DNA of 64,000 nt from assembly GCA_009760855.2 (NCBI GenBank), contig WPIO01000041.1, positions 1,872,001-1,936,000 of the forward strand. The letters run 5' to 3'. The notes below the pieces were generated by a model. That model did no database searches and had not been told where the DNA came from. It saw only the letters and a program-made list of their open reading frames with translations. The translations under genes were made by a program, and so were the position numbers. Positions 24,401 to 57,560 of the stretch are shown here, piece after piece; positions within the stretch are counted from its first letter, which is position 1, and the number at the start of each line of letters is the position of its first letter. The stretch is from Cristatella mucedo (lineage: Eukaryota > Bryozoa > Phylactolaemata > Cristatellidae).

Positions 24401-27400
24401 TCAGGTCAGCTTTAGGACTTCGGGCCCTAAGCCGACACGGAAAAATTTCTGACAAAAATATAATGATAATACGTCATTTTTAGGGCACCTTAAGAGAATA
24501 TAATCTCTATATCCGATCACTTAACAGCTCGCAGTAAGAAAATTGATAATCAAGGTGAACTGACATGTACAGCAGTGAGCATACCAAAGCAATCAAGCAT
24601 CTTGCTTATGGCAGCATGCTCAAGCAAACGTGAAGACTGTCATTGTCACCGGTTAGTGAGACTCCAGGCTAGTACACGCGCTGAATCATTCACATGTATT
24701 CGTGCAAAGCATTCCGGAAAAGAACAAGCTAGTTGACTTTGCGAAGGTAAAGCTGATCTGGACAGACCAGTCTTTAGCTGAGACTTTAGTGATATCAGCT
24801 GGCAATCTTAATCAAGTGATCTTGGTAGCGGTCTCTGCTCATACAGACCGTAGCGGGAAGTGAGCTTCAGACTTTCGGTATATATGAGGAGAAAATTCTA
24901 TCGCTGTAAAGTCGCAACTTTTTCCGAGGGATTTCGAGACGACAAGATGCCGAGGGAGTATATGGGGTACTAAGGAGGTCGGATTGGTAGGCTGGAGCAA
25001 TATAATGAAGTTACCAGTAGTCTAGAAGGATAAATGCGTACCTAAAATTAATCTTGAAATCGATTCAATGCTTAAAAGGGAGCGAGACAACCTTAGTCAG
25101 ACGTTTTTTTTATACGGCACCTACGCCATTTACGACATACCTGAATAGCTACTGAGTGTTTCACTAGCTACATGCGATTAATGCCACAAGCCGGTAGTTC
25201 TCAATGAAAAAAATTTCATAATCTAGACACGATGTCACAAATAGAGGAAATATTTGGGCTCTCATGCTCTTATCTTGTCATGCTCCTGTATGAAAGCATT
25301 TCTATTACAAATCTTTCTTAGCAGAAAGAAGGTTTACTATACAATAGAGCAGCCAATGTTCTTATCTAAAAGCAAGTGGCTTTGATGCTTCATACACAGA
25401 GTACAGGCATAATGTCACGGGAGTGACGCTAGCTGAACCAATGTAGGGCGTTAGGCCTTTAACTTTCAGCTAATAATAATAAGCGAATCAAAACATTGCA
25501 TAACGCCTTCAACAAACTAAAGCTCTTTTCAGGGACTGTAAATAGGTGCTAAGGGTGTCTTCTGAGCGCCTAAAAAAGATTCAGCTCTCTGAAGGCACCA
25601 TACAAATGTATTATTACAATTATTATTACTATTATTATGATTATATATATTGCACGTCAATATGGTAAGTAACACCATGCACAGCGCTCGTGAGCACTTT
25701 TTGAAACACAAAGTACTATTCGCGCTGACTCAAAAAGTGCTTCGAGGCTGCGTTTAAGCTTTTTTCGTACTATGTCAAGTTAGGGAGGATGCCCTGACAT
25801 CAGTCGGGGGTAAGTTCCGGGCTTTGGGGCATTCGAACTAAATGCATGATTTCTACAAGATTTCAGGTAGGTTACACTTGGTTTGCCTAAGATTATTTGG
25901 TTGGTATTATTATCAACTTGTACAGACTTCGAGCAACTAGATGTCGCTTGTTAACAAACGTTAGTCTATATTAAAGTGCCTTTCCTGGATAATCCGTGTA
26001 GATTCTTGTTCATAGCAAATTATTTAAAAACCTTGTGGAAAAATAACATAATAGGAAATAAAATGTCGAATTGCCGTTTCGGGCCTAAAAGGCGATGTGG
26101 CTGATCTCAGGATTTGGTGCAAAGTAGTGCTTAATAGCATGCTCGTGGGAAATAACTGAGCGATCAATTATCAGCATGCACTCAGTTATCAAGCATGCAC
26201 TCAGTCATCAACGAAATCCGGTAGCGATGCTCCACCGAACCAGATCATTAATAACATAAGCTCTTTTTAAATTAGTCTCTTCTTGATATCCAGATTTATT
26301 TACTGGGCTTTCCGGCGTCCTGGCTGCTTTCAACACCAAAACTATTAGATAGGTGACTGTGTTTTGCTTTCATATCCTTTGCGTAAACCTCTTTGAATTG
26401 CTTTTACCCCATATGCTCGCCTTCCTAAGGAAGCTACGTTACGTGGAGTAGACACAAATTTAGGCAAAACAGGTAACACCTAGTGTCGACCATCAGCCTC
26501 TAATAACGACTCTCTATTGAGATGCTTTATTGACAATTCGTTGCATTTGCATTCACCTGCTTATGCGGTAACGTGACTGTCGCGAATCTCGTCGGCACTG
26601 TGTTCATAGAATTAAGCATAGTTGCATGCCACAATGGCAGGCGACAGCTACTTCCACGGATTGGGATTCCAGAACGGGAAACAGTATAGCGTTTCCGAGA
26701 AAAACCAGCTTGGTCTCTTTATAATCAGCTGTTAAACCTATTTATAGCGCTCTTTCAGTTATTTAAACTAGTAAATACAATCGAGAAAGTTCTACAGCAC
26801 GGTGCTGTACAGATGAAAAGGTATGCTGATCAATACCTGGGTCTCAGCCTAACGGTAAGGTGCTCGCACTTTCGGATCCAGGTCGTGGGTTCAAATCCTA
26901 CAGGAGATAAAAGCAATATAGTTCATTTGCATAGCGCCTCAAGGAAACTTAATCGCTATCAGGGTGCTTTGCGTAAGGTGCTCGAGCCCACGATTTCTGT
27001 CATCAAATGCATTTAACCTCCACTCAGTCATCAAAGGCGAGCACCTTAAGCCCTGGGTCAAACCAGGACTATATTGCTTTCTTGCCAGTTACAACCGGGA
27101 TTGATTGCCATTACGGCTTTGCTGCTGCTATGTAAATGAGGCTCGTAATTAAGCTAACTGCCACTTTACTTGTTAATGCTCGTATACCAATTTTTCAGTC
27201 ACAACGCTGTTCAGGGAGTGTTGTTCTGGGGTTTCTGGGATCAGCGCCATTGGAAAGGAGCAGCGGCAGCCATGGTCAACGGAGACAACTTGCAGGTAGC
27301 TCAGCGATCATAGATATGCTTACCAACCTAACCTCTCCTAGAGATGCATACGAGCATTCAACTCATCAAGTTGATGCTAGTTTATTAGTTTTGGCATTCA

Positions 27401-27671
27401 AACTGTTTTGCAACCTTAACTTCTGTAGGCCAATGCGGCAGGACTTCGATATCAACAGCTGTTCCATAAAGAATGGAGCACAAACTTAAGCCTGTTGATA
27501 CCTCGAGTGAGTGGCACTGGTTCGGCGTCATCGCGGGTCTTCCATGGCGTCCATGAAGTCAAGGTCACGGTCAACGGGGTTACAGTTGCTCAGACAGACT
27601 TCCAGGTGCTGCCAGGAAGTGGACTGCTCGAGTTGAAGTTGACCATTAGCCCACCTACAGTTGTTGGTTAA
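6125..27671 (+). CDS. GH10 endo-beta-1,4-glycanase (xylanase/cellulase type), copy 1, 10 exons
   Basis: Secreted glycoside hydrolase family 10 enzyme, expected to cleave beta-1,4-xylan and possibly cellulose in the gut. Coding exons: 6125-6297, 9963-10111, 12170-12310, 15182-15384, 17271-17479, 17669-17806, 21653-21824, 23880-24106, 27199-27295, 27429-27671. They total 1752 nt (583 aa plus TAA) with no frame break, and introns have GT/AG ends. Residues 1-17 form a signal peptide ending SSA. About 20-186 are a CBM4/9-like beta-sandwich and about 225-505 the GH10 barrel. Visible active-site motifs are ENDMKW (261-266), GHTVFW (297-302), WDVNNE with acid/base E347, VQGH (416-419) and TELD with nucleophile E447. 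Residues about 525-583 form a beta-rich tail. The ATG has a good context (GCCGCC before it) and a TATA box upstream. Exon 3 is unusually diverged from copy 2. Family assignment is firm; the exact substrate is inference. Confidence 0.94.
6755..6806 (+). repeat. 13-bp tandem repeat, four units
   Basis: Four units of 13 nt with consensus TTTCAATCACGTC, ending in CACGTG. Another CACGTG with the unit in inverse orientation (ATTGAAGGACG) lies at 6691. Present in intron 1 of copy 1 and absent from the matching place of copy 2. Confidence 0.8.
6995..7135 (-). mobile_element. SINE (type S2) with LINE-like hairpin tail
   Basis: The minus strand has a tRNA-like head with GTCGTGGGCTTGAGCCC (B box), then a tail AGATTAAGTTCTCTTATGGTGCTATACAAATGAA that ends in TATTTAT. 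Directly followed by a LINE A. Confidence 0.7.
7136..7815 (+). mobile_element. LINE A, 5'-truncated copy with intact tail
   Basis: Reads NSLLTGLPACAIRRLQLVQN, then DLHWLSVRQRIDFKVLSLTF and AWNSLPTCVRTCPDLTTFKR to a TGA. A 3' UTR, the hairpin GCGCC/GGCGC and (ATT)n follow. One of the best-preserved 3' ends of the family here. Confidence 0.85.
7830..9000. other. Intron 1 of copy 1, unique paralogous sequence
   Basis: AT-rich, with counterparts in copy 2 at about 32750-33990. No gene or repeat recognised. Confidence 0.45.
9003..9858 (-). mobile_element. LINE A, 5'-truncated copy in intron 1 of copy 1
   Basis: The minus strand reads VQAFVTSRLDFCNSLLTGLP and DLHWLPVKQRIDFKILSLTF. The 3' end has the hairpin and (ATT)n. 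Flanks carry ACTTAG on both sides, a likely target duplication; copy 2 has no insertion at this spot. Confidence 0.85.
9963..10111 (+). CDS. GH10 copy 1, exon 2 (CBM)
   Basis: Follows a T-rich tract and CAG acceptor. Encodes SGEWSGPAQKL to ATLAYTLQ, a beta-strand-rich part of the carbohydrate-binding module. Donor is G|GTACGT, phase 1. Five of 50 residues differ from copy 2. Confidence 0.92.
10250..11240. other. Intron 2 of copy 1, unique paralogous sequence
   Basis: Matches copy 2 at 35150-36750 in order. No gene recognised. It is the empty site for the hAT MITE found in copy 2. Confidence 0.45.
11245..11335 (-). mobile_element. LINE/SINE 3' tail fragment
   Basis: TATAGCACCCTCAGAGAACC with a degenerate continuation. 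The copy 2 counterpart at 36768-36850 keeps TATAGCGCCCTTGGAGAACT. Confidence 0.55.
11620..11795 (-). mobile_element. SINE (type S2), degenerate
   Basis: Contains GGGCTTGAACTTACGACCTCG (inverse B box) and head remains. Paralogous to the interrupted SINE of copy 2 at 37095-37217 and 37478-37545. Confidence 0.55.
12170..12310 (+). CDS. GH10 copy 1, exon 3 (CBM), strongly diverged
   Basis: The acceptor at TACAAG (12164-12169) is the one that joins phase 1 of exon 2 to the frame reading ADGTINYV and GWKLFSGNF, the W..lsG.F pattern of CBM4/9. Its pyrimidine tract is weak. Donor is G|GTAAGT. Eight of 47 residues differ from copy 2, including Trp to Arg, Phe to Leu, Phe to Cys and Lys to Met, mostly in the part of the copy 2 exon that reads KKWELFF and YVAFAK. 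Confidence 0.88.
12610..12725. repeat. AT-rich TAAA/TAAATAA low-complexity tract
   Basis: Runs of TAAATAA with few C or G at the left edge of the LINE A insertion of intron 3. Absent from copy 2. Confidence 0.7.
12730..14700 (-). mobile_element. LINE A, long degenerate copy in intron 3 of copy 1
   Basis: The minus strand shows a linker (RYRRLQQWILAKAKSSFYKN, MLMSTINHLLNRS), the RT motif FLYLSATFDTSDH with LGIAGTALKWFSSYLSGRLQ, and the catalytic FLADDTHLH, followed by C-terminal remains. Several frames and stops. Intron 3 is 2.9 kb here but 0.75 kb in copy 2, so this is an insertion specific to copy 1. Confidence 0.82.
14770..14910 (+). mobile_element. SINE (type S1), degenerate, shared by both copies
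   Basis: CTATAGGTAAGGTTCGTGAA and GGTTTCATGTCCCGCAGTGG are decayed A- and B-box regions. Paralogous to 38390-38530, so it was inserted before the duplication. Confidence 0.55.
15182..15384 (+). CDS. GH10 copy 1, exon 4 (end of CBM and linker)
   Basis: The acceptor CCACAG restores the frame to GQAQSVTSLEFYIEGP. The FYIEGP...DFIVDAVSI pattern is the last strand pair of a CBM4/9 module. It is followed by a basic helix (ANKRIEALRKRD) that leads to the catalytic domain. Ends phase 0 at CAG|GTACGG. Two residues differ from copy 2. Confidence 0.93.
15530..15768 (-). mobile_element. LINE A fragment, left part (split by a nested element)
   Basis: The minus strand carries the LINE A region around DDRVSTTVKSAYFQL and FVTS. 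It ends exactly at the 8-bp CTAATGAG target site of the nested element and resumes at 16538. Confidence 0.7.
15769..16537. mobile_element. 769-bp non-autonomous DNA element with inverted subrepeat termini
   Basis: Left end starts TTGTAGGACATTTCCCCC and repeats the unit (GACATTCCCCC, GTAGGACATTTCCCCC). The right end carries the inverse units GGGGGAATGTCC and GGGGGTAAAAGTCCCTAC. Flanked by CTAATGAG on both sides (15761-15768 and 16538-16545), interrupting a LINE A. The interior holds a TA array (15866-15956) and a GC-rich core (about 16000-16220). No transposase seen. The 8-bp duplication would fit hAT-like or other 8-bp superfamilies; the family was not recognised. Confidence 0.75.
15866..15956. 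repeat. (TA)n microsatellite inside the 769-bp element
   Basis: About 90 nt of TA with a few GA units at the left. Confidence 0.95.
16538..16680 (-). mobile_element. LINE A fragment, right part
   Basis: Continuation of the fragment ending at 15768 after the nested element, with GAGAGGTCACTTTGGA and the AGATTCAACAGGGA region of LINE A. Confidence 0.65.
17271..17479 (+). CDS. GH10 copy 1, exon 5 (start of catalytic barrel)
   Basis: Encodes HHFGFGTAIDA, the first barrel strand, and FENDMKW, whose Asn262 and Lys265 match substrate-binding residues of the family. Acceptor TTGACAG, donor AA|GTAAGT, phase 2. Four residues differ from copy 2. Confidence 0.94.
17669..17806 (+). CDS. GH10 copy 1, exon 6 (catalytic barrel)
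   Basis: Encodes LRGHTVFWADKS with the conserved His298 and Trp302 of the GH10 active site, then LVGRYAGR. Flanked by TTTTCAG and GCAG|GTAAAA. One residue differs from copy 2 (Met307 versus Arg). Confidence 0.94.
17970..18790 (-). mobile_element. LINE D, degenerate, shared by both copies
   Basis: ATT-repeat tail with GATCCCTTAGAGAACTCAAT at the left. The minus strand has remains of a LINE C-terminal region. The counterpart in copy 2 (44895-46290) reads SHLAVFRPKLKYLDDHELVR. Inserted before the duplication. Confidence 0.6.
18815..18965 (-). mobile_element. SINE (type S1), degenerate
   Basis: Inverse B box GGACTCGAACCCGCGACCTG, AACAGCCTC tail end and the CCATCACCGTCGCTTG body as in the copy at 4622. 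Confidence 0.65.
19101..19172. repeat. (CT)n microsatellite
   Basis: About 70 nt of CT in intron 6 of copy 1. Confidence 0.95.
19200..20830. other. Intron 6 of copy 1, mostly unrecognised
   Basis: No clear repeat or gene. Short phrases resemble decayed LINE sequence, but no frame supports a family. Confidence 0.35.
21194..21494. repeat. (GA)n arrays before exon 7 of copy 1
   Basis: A short GA run at 21194-21217 and a main run at 21412-21494. The array of copy 2 at 47415-47662 is in the same position relative to exon 7, so it is ancestral and differs in length. Confidence 0.95.
21653..21824 (+). CDS. GH10 copy 1, exon 7 (catalytic acid/base)
   Basis: Encodes HWDVNNEM; Glu347 is the expected proton donor, and many family members read WDVVNE here. 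Then LLFLNDYNVF. The acceptor CTCCAG lies about 160 nt downstream of a long GA array. Donor GAC|GTAAGC, phase 0. The protein is identical in both copies; only two nucleotides differ by hand count. Confidence 0.95.
22185..22375 (+). mobile_element. SINE (type S1), shared by both copies
   Basis: GATTTCGAGTCCTGCAGTGG (B box), CCACTGCAAGTGGCGGCGAT body and AGGCTGTTAAATCAGCT end. A CAAGGGT triplication lies in the head. Paralogous to 48770-48945. Confidence 0.7.
22840..23290 (+). mobile_element. LINE RT fragment in intron 7 of copy 1
   Basis: Reads VALLDLSKVFDTIN (RT motif A) and, further on, DLQLYLCFDYSQNID (region after the FADD motif). Degenerate between. The matching place of copy 2 holds a different part of a LINE. 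Confidence 0.7.
23880..24106 (+). CDS. GH10 copy 1, exon 8 (catalytic nucleophile)
   Basis: Encodes GIGVQGHFG (Gln417 and His419 of the active site) and PIWVTELDYTDTDV with nucleophile Glu447. Acceptor TTGAAG, donor CAG|GTGAGA, phase 2. The protein is identical to copy 2, with about six silent changes. Confidence 0.95.
24460..25290 (-). mobile_element. LINE E, old copy shared by both GH10 genes
   Basis: Tail GGCACCTTAAGAGAATATAA at the left. The minus strand has LINE C-terminal remains, better read in the paralogue at 52505 (FFRNALHEYLRMIQHM). A hairpin-like tail in plus orientation is at 25555-25640. Confidence 0.5.
26830..27075. mobile_element. Two SINE pieces before exon 9 of copy 1
   Basis: A plus-strand tRNA-like head (TCTCAGCCTAACGGTAAGG, GGGTTCAAATCC) is joined to a minus-strand S2 SINE (CATAGCGCCTCAAGGAAACT, GCTCGAGCCCACGA). 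Copy 2 carries the same pair at 54838-55085, so it is ancestral. Confidence 0.65.
27199..27295 (+). CDS. GH10 copy 1, exon 9 (catalytic barrel)
   Basis: Encodes GVLFWGFWDQRHWKG, the Trp-rich last barrel strand that lines the GH10 substrate cleft. Acceptor TTTTTCAG, donor CAG|GTAGCT, phase 0. One residue differs from copy 2 (Asn473 versus Ser). Confidence 0.94.
27429..27671 (+). CDS. GH10 copy 1, exon 10 (barrel end and C-terminal tail, stop)
   Basis: Begins after TTCTGTAG and reads ANAAGLRYQQLFHKEWST, the last helix of the barrel. A beta-rich tail with FHGVHEVKVTVNG follows, then TAA at 27669-27671. The last 20 residues are the more variable part: eight of the exon's 80 residues differ from copy 2, most near the end. 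Confidence 0.93.
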   Translation, partial: ANAAGLRYQQLFHKEWSTNLSLLIPRVSGTGSASSRVFHGVHEVKVTVNGVTVAQTDFQVLPGSGLLELKLTISPPTVVG

Positions 27672-27778
27672 ACGTGCTCCAGCTTCCACTCGCGTTGAGC
27701 GTTATTATAATGCGGAATTTCCCTCGCTCTTAAATTTTGGAGAAAAATTATTCAGGGTAAACAGCGAAGAAAGATATC

Positions 27779-27784
27779 AATAAA
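27779..27784 (+). promoter_or_regulatory. Polyadenylation signal of GH10 copy 1
   Basis: AATAAA about 108 nt after the stop codon. Copy 2 has AATAAA at the paralogous place. Confidence 0.65.
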
Positions 27785-27945
27785 AGTAATGGCAAAATAT
27801 TTTCTCAGGTTATTTGTTATTTACACATCACAGGTTTCTCTGGGATGTAAATAGTTCTTAATATTTTGTCCCAGTCTCTCTCACTTTCCTCTATCTATCT
27901 TGGTATCTCTCGCTCTTTTTTCCAAATAGCCCTCTAGCTCTCCTT

Positions 27946-27947
<2 letters not shown>

Positions 27948-27998
<51 letters not shown>
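27948..27998. repeat. (CT)n microsatellite at the right edge of unit 1
   Basis: About 50 nt of CT. Similarity with copy 2 ends here. Confidence 0.95.
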
Positions 27999-27999
<1 letters not shown>

Positions 28000-28001
<2 letters not shown>

Positions 28002-29760
28002 GCAAGCTCACGCCTACCGGCTAGACAATTCCTCGCTTTGTGGCACATACCGTGGAGAAAGAGTTCTGTGGATATATTATTTAAATGTAGTGCCATTCTG
28101 CTTTAGAATGCCGCAGCCTCTGTAGTAAACTCAATCTATAGACTATACGATATTCTTTAATCTATTTCAAGGATAAACGAATTTCGAAGCTCACACGTTA
28201 TTCAGACTAGACAATGCTCAATCAAATGCGATGCCTAAATAAAAATAGTCAATGCGTTCAATGCATTAAATGCAACGCAGTTTGTAAGAAAGGAAAAGAC
28301 GGGGCTTTGAATGACTAGTCAAGCTCGCTGATTGCTCTTCCTCTGCCATCTTCCCTCCTCCTTTTTAATTAAATCCTAACAAATAGCGGATTCAGGACGA
28401 TTGAAAAGGGGGCAAGGAAACCGTAGGTTCACGATCGAGTGCGTATTTGCGGCTCAGGAGCGAGAATACTTCCCATGGACAAAGATGGCGCTACGACTGA
28501 AAGTTCTCGCAGGCACTTGACAGACACTGTTAAAACTAGCGAGTCAATGTGCAGCTAACGACTCGCGGGTGAACTACATCTATGCACGCAGATACGTCAA
28601 AACTAGCTCAGTACTAAGTCAGAGGTTAATGTTACAGATCTTGCCCCTAGATGAGGGGACCCCCTAGAACCACTAGAACCATACTTTACCTGTATATACA
28701 TTGCATACCCCGCATACGCATGAGTCAAATTCTATATTTGTATACATTTACAAAGTTATATATATATATATATGTATATGTATATATATGTATATATATG
28801 TATATATATATATATATATATGTTTATATATATATTGGACATAACTGGAACGACAATTATAAGAAAATGTTAAAAAAGGTTAAAAATATTAATCCATCTA
28901 TGTCATGTATCTCAAGCATTATCAAAATAGCATCTTGAATAAGCGCCGACGAAAGCTGTGAGCTTCCCATCCGAAGATTTCTGTTTCAGTTGTTAAGTGA
29001 ACCTTCTAAATTTTCACAATACTTTAGAATGAACAAGCGAGTTCCATCACATATACTGAATGCGCTTATTTTTTCTATTGTGCATAACTGCGGCTTAATT
29101 TTCTCGGAAGCAATTTAAATGAATTTTCTATTATTGATGACGATCACTGCATTTTTAGTCGTAAAAAAGTGCTACGCTTAAGAAAGCTAAATTTCTTAAT
29201 TGAAATTCGTCCTTTCGATCATAAGAAAGTTCCTAAAATGACGACGTATAGTTCTTAACTTCGTCAAACATCGTGCTGGCTCAGCTATTTTTCTCACTAC
29301 CGTTACTTACCTAAATTGAGGTCTGTTGAAAAAATCTGAAAAGGGTACTATATGCGCACCGAACGCTGCTTAGGCTTTGAGTGAACTATATGAAACTGTC
29401 CACCTTAACGATCTCTTAGTTCTTGCGCCTTTGTGGAGTTACTGACGTGCATTACCTCTTCCTAGCCAAGACCCGTGAAAACAGCGTGATATCGTGATTG
29501 CTTTTGTGGAGTCGATGGCTGAAAAACAGAAACTCACAAGAAGCTAAGAAAACTCATATCGTTGTTTCATTATCATCTTCTAGAAGAATAATTTACCGTG
29601 TGACAATTATGTTATAATTCCTTTTATCTATAATGCTCGCCAACCAAATTGGCGTTCTGCGTTAATCGGTAGGTGTGAATGAATCTCAACTTTTCTATTA
29701 TTGAAACTGTCATAACGGCTAATCTTGAGTTCTTCAGAACGTCGGTGACAGTCACTTAGT
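28000..29760. other. Spacer between the two GH10 units
   Basis: Unique AT-rich DNA with a TA array at 28758-28835. No gene recognised. Not seen elsewhere in the window. Confidence 0.45.
28758..28835. repeat. (TA)n microsatellite with TG units
   Basis: About 80 nt of TA interrupted by TGTA. Confidence 0.95.
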
Positions 29761-29762
29761 TT

Positions 29763-30545
29763 TTATTAATAATAATAATGCACTTGATAAAGCGCCCTCA
29801 GAGAATTCAATCACTTTCTAGGCGCTTTACATTTGCTGCAAAGAGAAATGCAATTGAATGGTGAGTAATATCATGCTTGACAAACAAACAACAGGAATAA
29901 CATGGTTAGGGGTGACATGCACAGGGTCAGTATGCAAATGTGGTTAGTGGCAGCATGCACAGTGTTAGCACGCATAAGCACATGAAGGACGAATCACAGG
30001 GACCCAATAAATGCTGTCCTAAATAGATGTAATTTTAGGTTCCTTTTAAATGTGGTCAAGTCAGGGTATGTTCTGACGCATGTCGGGAGGGAGTTCCAGG
30101 CTTTGGAAGCATACGAACTAAATGCACGGTCTCCAAAGGATTTGAGATTTGTACGAGGTACTGGTAGACTGTTGGATTCCGAAAAGTGGGTGGTACGATG
30201 CTTGGCCTGGTGGGGGAGTAGATCTGAGAGATAGGCTGGGGCCAAAGAGTAAAGTGACCTAAAAGTGAGCGACAAAACCTTGAAGTCAATCCGTTGCTTG
30301 ACTGGGAGCCAGTGCAGGTCGACGAGAAGTGGAGTAATGTGGCAACTGCGACGCTCACGACAGACAAGCCTAGCTGCAGAGTTTTGCACCAGCTGCAATC
30401 ACCTGATCGCACATGCTGGTAGGTCAGTAAGTAGTGAGTTGCAGAACTCGAGACGAGATGTCACGAATGCATGGACCAACTTGGACGTGGTATCTTCATC
30501 TAAACGAACCCGAATTTCAGCAATGTTATGTTGCTGAAAGCATGC
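29763..30545 (-). mobile_element. LINE A, 5'-truncated copy in the spacer
   Basis: The minus strand reads ARLVCRERRSCHITPLLVDL, then PVKQRIDFKVLSLTFRSLYS and SKAWNSLPTCVRTYPDLTTF to a stop, then 3' UTR, hairpin and (ATT)n. A long uninterrupted frame (about 134 codons) suggests a young copy. Confidence 0.87.
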
Positions 30546-31230
30546 AGATTAGCCCTGGAAGTGAGGATATCATTGGCTTGTTGGCATCTTTTTAATGCGG
30601 ATTTTAATGCTAATACACAATGCACTAATGCACGCTTACGTGACTTTCGTTTGGTGGAAGCAATGAAAAAACAAAATTCGTAAAGAAACCTCATTTTTAT
30701 TGTCCCAATACTTTAGAAATAGAAATAATTAGCTTAAAAAGGTACCTTAAATATGGGGTGGATGCATGCTTACTTTAAAAATTTCGCAAGGGCTCTATTC
30801 TAATTGTTCAGTGACGGAAGTCACTAATCGGATGCGAGTTCCTTTGATGTGACTTCCGTTTGAGTGACTTCATATACTACTCACCTACAGGACCTGTTCA
30901 TCCAAGGTTCATAAATACATACCAGTTAGCTCAAATTTTTAGTTACTGATGCAGCTACATAATTTTTTAGTATTTTAATTTATATCATCTGTATATTAAA
31001 TGAAGATATTAAAGTCAAGGACCTCCTTTCAGCTCAATAATGGTAAAATTTAGTTTAATCTTAAGTTACTAAGTATGTATTAAAAGTTGAAACCAGTAAA
31101 TCTACATGAAATCAGTAAATATGCAGGCCTTTTTTTAAGAAATAGCTCGCTTTAATCTATATAATCTATATTGATATGCATACTACATATTCTCATATGT
31201 GTATATGTAAATAAATATATAAATAAATAT
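30546..31230. other. Spacer, nothing recognised
   Basis: AT-rich, with no open frame of note. A short TA run (31230-31250) marks the left edge of unit 2. Confidence 0.4.
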
Positions 31231-31374
31231 ATATATATATATATATATTTGTGTGTACAAGTACATCTTCGGCAGAATCGAAGGCTTGACGCGATAGACT
31301 TCGGCGTTATACATAACCAACGCTTCTATAACACAACAATGAACATGCCTCTGTCATTAGCTTAATTAGCATGC

Positions 31375-31466
31375 TACCACTAACCATTTGATAAAGAAAT
31401 TTAAAATGCCTAGAAAGAAATTGAGTTTTCTGAGAATGCTATATCAAATTTATTATTATTATTATT
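31375..31466 (+). mobile_element. LINE A-type 3' tail, upstream of copy 2
   Basis: Paralogue of the tail at 5735-5825, with ATT repeats. Confidence 0.6.
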
Positions 31467-31692
31467 TTTGGCTGCCTGATACGAGAGCGGCTGTCTTCTT
31501 GGCTCACTTACGGCCATTTTGTTTTTAAAGTTTACGTCCCAGGTTATAATCGAAAAAGCTTTTGGAGGAAAGTACTCGCCAATCCGCGTGCGATATACGC
31601 ATGAGCTCGAACACCTGCACCGTTCTCACAATATTTACTTGGTTTATCTTTGGCCCCAGCGCCTCCTTGTGGCTGCGTTTGCACATCAAATG

Positions 31693-31699
31693 TATATAA
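31693..31699 (+). promoter_or_regulatory. TATA box of GH10 copy 2
   Basis: TATATAA 74 nt before the ATG. The 3-nt shortening against copy 1 lies in the 5' leader. Confidence 0.7.
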
Positions 31700-31766
31700 T
31701 CTCTCGCGATCGAAGCAGAACGCGAGGTCGACTGCGGCGCCACGCCAGAAGCCGCGCGACGCCGCC

Positions 31767-55681
<23,915 letters not shown>

Positions 55682-55786
55682 ACGTACTCCAGCCTCCGCT
55701 GATGTTGAGCGTTATTACATTACGGAATTTCCTGCTCTTAAATTTTGGAGAAAAACTGTTCATGTTAAACACTACAGAATTATATC

Positions 55787-55792
55787 AATAAA
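55787..55792 (+). promoter_or_regulatory. Polyadenylation signal of GH10 copy 2
   Basis: AATAAA about 106 nt after the stop, paralogous to the signal of copy 1. Confidence 0.65.
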
Positions 55793-55844
55793 TATGGCAA
55801 AAAATATCGTTATGTGTTATTTGCACATAAAAGGTTCAGTCTCT

Positions 55845-56082
<238 letters not shown>

Positions 56083-56159
56083 GCTCTCTTCGTCTACCTA
56101 TCTTGGTATCTCTTGCTCTCTCTTTTCTCATTAGCTCTCTGACTCTCGTTAATTCCCCC

Positions 56160-57560
56160 ACTAAAATATGATAATAATACTAATAATAAATTTGTTTTAG
56201 TGCCCCAGGGAACTCGATCTCCTTCTTGGCTTAAGGTAATACTCTCTAACCATCACTTCTTCTCGCTGCGTATCTGATATAAACTATAGACTTGGAAACA
56301 TTTAGTTCCAAATGATATTAACTCAGGAGCTGCTAATAACCTCGACCTCTGTCGAAATATGGTTAATTTAGAGTTTGAGCGTTTCAATTTAAATCTTCTA
56401 AATCAACGTTTTACAGCATGGTCTTAAACCTCTAAACGCTGCAATGCAGGGTAGTAGTTACTTTTAGTAAAAACAGAGTGTAATTATTGTAGCAAATACA
56501 AAGTGATAATTACTTGTAGTTATTTAGCCAGGTGGCGCTTCCTAACGACTCGAACATGGTTCATGATAGAGTGCACAGCGATAAATTTTTTTTGATAAGC
56601 CGGGTGTGAGTAAATTAAGGCAGCTGAATCACTTCTGTTACCACACCATGGGATGCTAGGCTTCCTTTTTAGCAACCCGTAGTTTCAAACAAAGCATAAA
56701 ATTCGAAATACGGTGAAAACTGCCCGTAATTTGCAATTATACTAGTTATATTTTAGGCAGAGTTAAAAATATAATTTAGGTTCTAGCGCTTCAATGCATG
56801 AGATTTTCCAAAGATTTCACAAATCTCGTTATAATATTATTTGTAATCAAAACTGACAACATGTGCCTTTGTATGAGCCGTTCCGAAATTAGTGTAAGCA
56901 CGTATGGCATTAGAGGCTAATATCGGTTAATATTTTAAATGGGGCTGAACTGAGGTATTTCCTGGAGAAAGACCAGTTTACCGAAAAATTAGCCTTTAGC
57001 TGTAATCAAGAGAAAGTGCATACAGAGAAGGCCGGCGTACCGTTCAATCTCAAATTTCTCTGAGCTTGAACAGCTGTCGTCCAGACTGATAGCAGTGGGA
57101 GGACGAGGAGCGATCGGGAGATGGACTGGCAACGATGCAGTGTGTCGACACAAACGAAAGAAACGGCCCGAAGCTCTTCTGTATTAGAATGATCGGTTAG
57201 CGCGTCCCGGCTCACCGATTTTAGTCTCGCCGGTAACGCTGGTAAAGCTGAGGATGGTGAGACCGGAATTACTACGCTTCAGTGCGTCTAACTTCACGGC
57301 ATGTCCTACACGTTAACCTGACACGATTGGCTCCACGTTGTCTCAACTTGGCTTCATCCTCTCCGGTAACACTGTCCATCTCCGACCGTGGCTCCTAGGC
57401 CTGGCTATCCATGATGGCTGCCCTTGTTGAATGTGAATGACTCAGTTGGTTTCCAAGACGCTTATCGTGCTTGATGTCAGTTGGGCATTGGAATTGATTG
57501 GCCGCAAGACACTGAAATGTCTTCTGCTAGTGTCGCTTCACGTGGGTGAGAGATGAGAGT
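56160..57560. other. Intergenic after copy 2
   Basis: Starts with a decayed ATT tail and TAGTGCCCCAGGGAACTCGA motif (56160-56235). The rest is unique with no gene recognised. Confidence 0.4.

Noticed and set aside
27136-27489. 117-codon frame conserved at 55146-55499
   Set aside because: Wrong frame of exons 9 and 10 plus the short intron between them; conservation comes from the GH10 exons.
57006-57215. Minus-strand 69-codon frame
   Set aside because: Isolated, no splice context or resemblance to a known protein.
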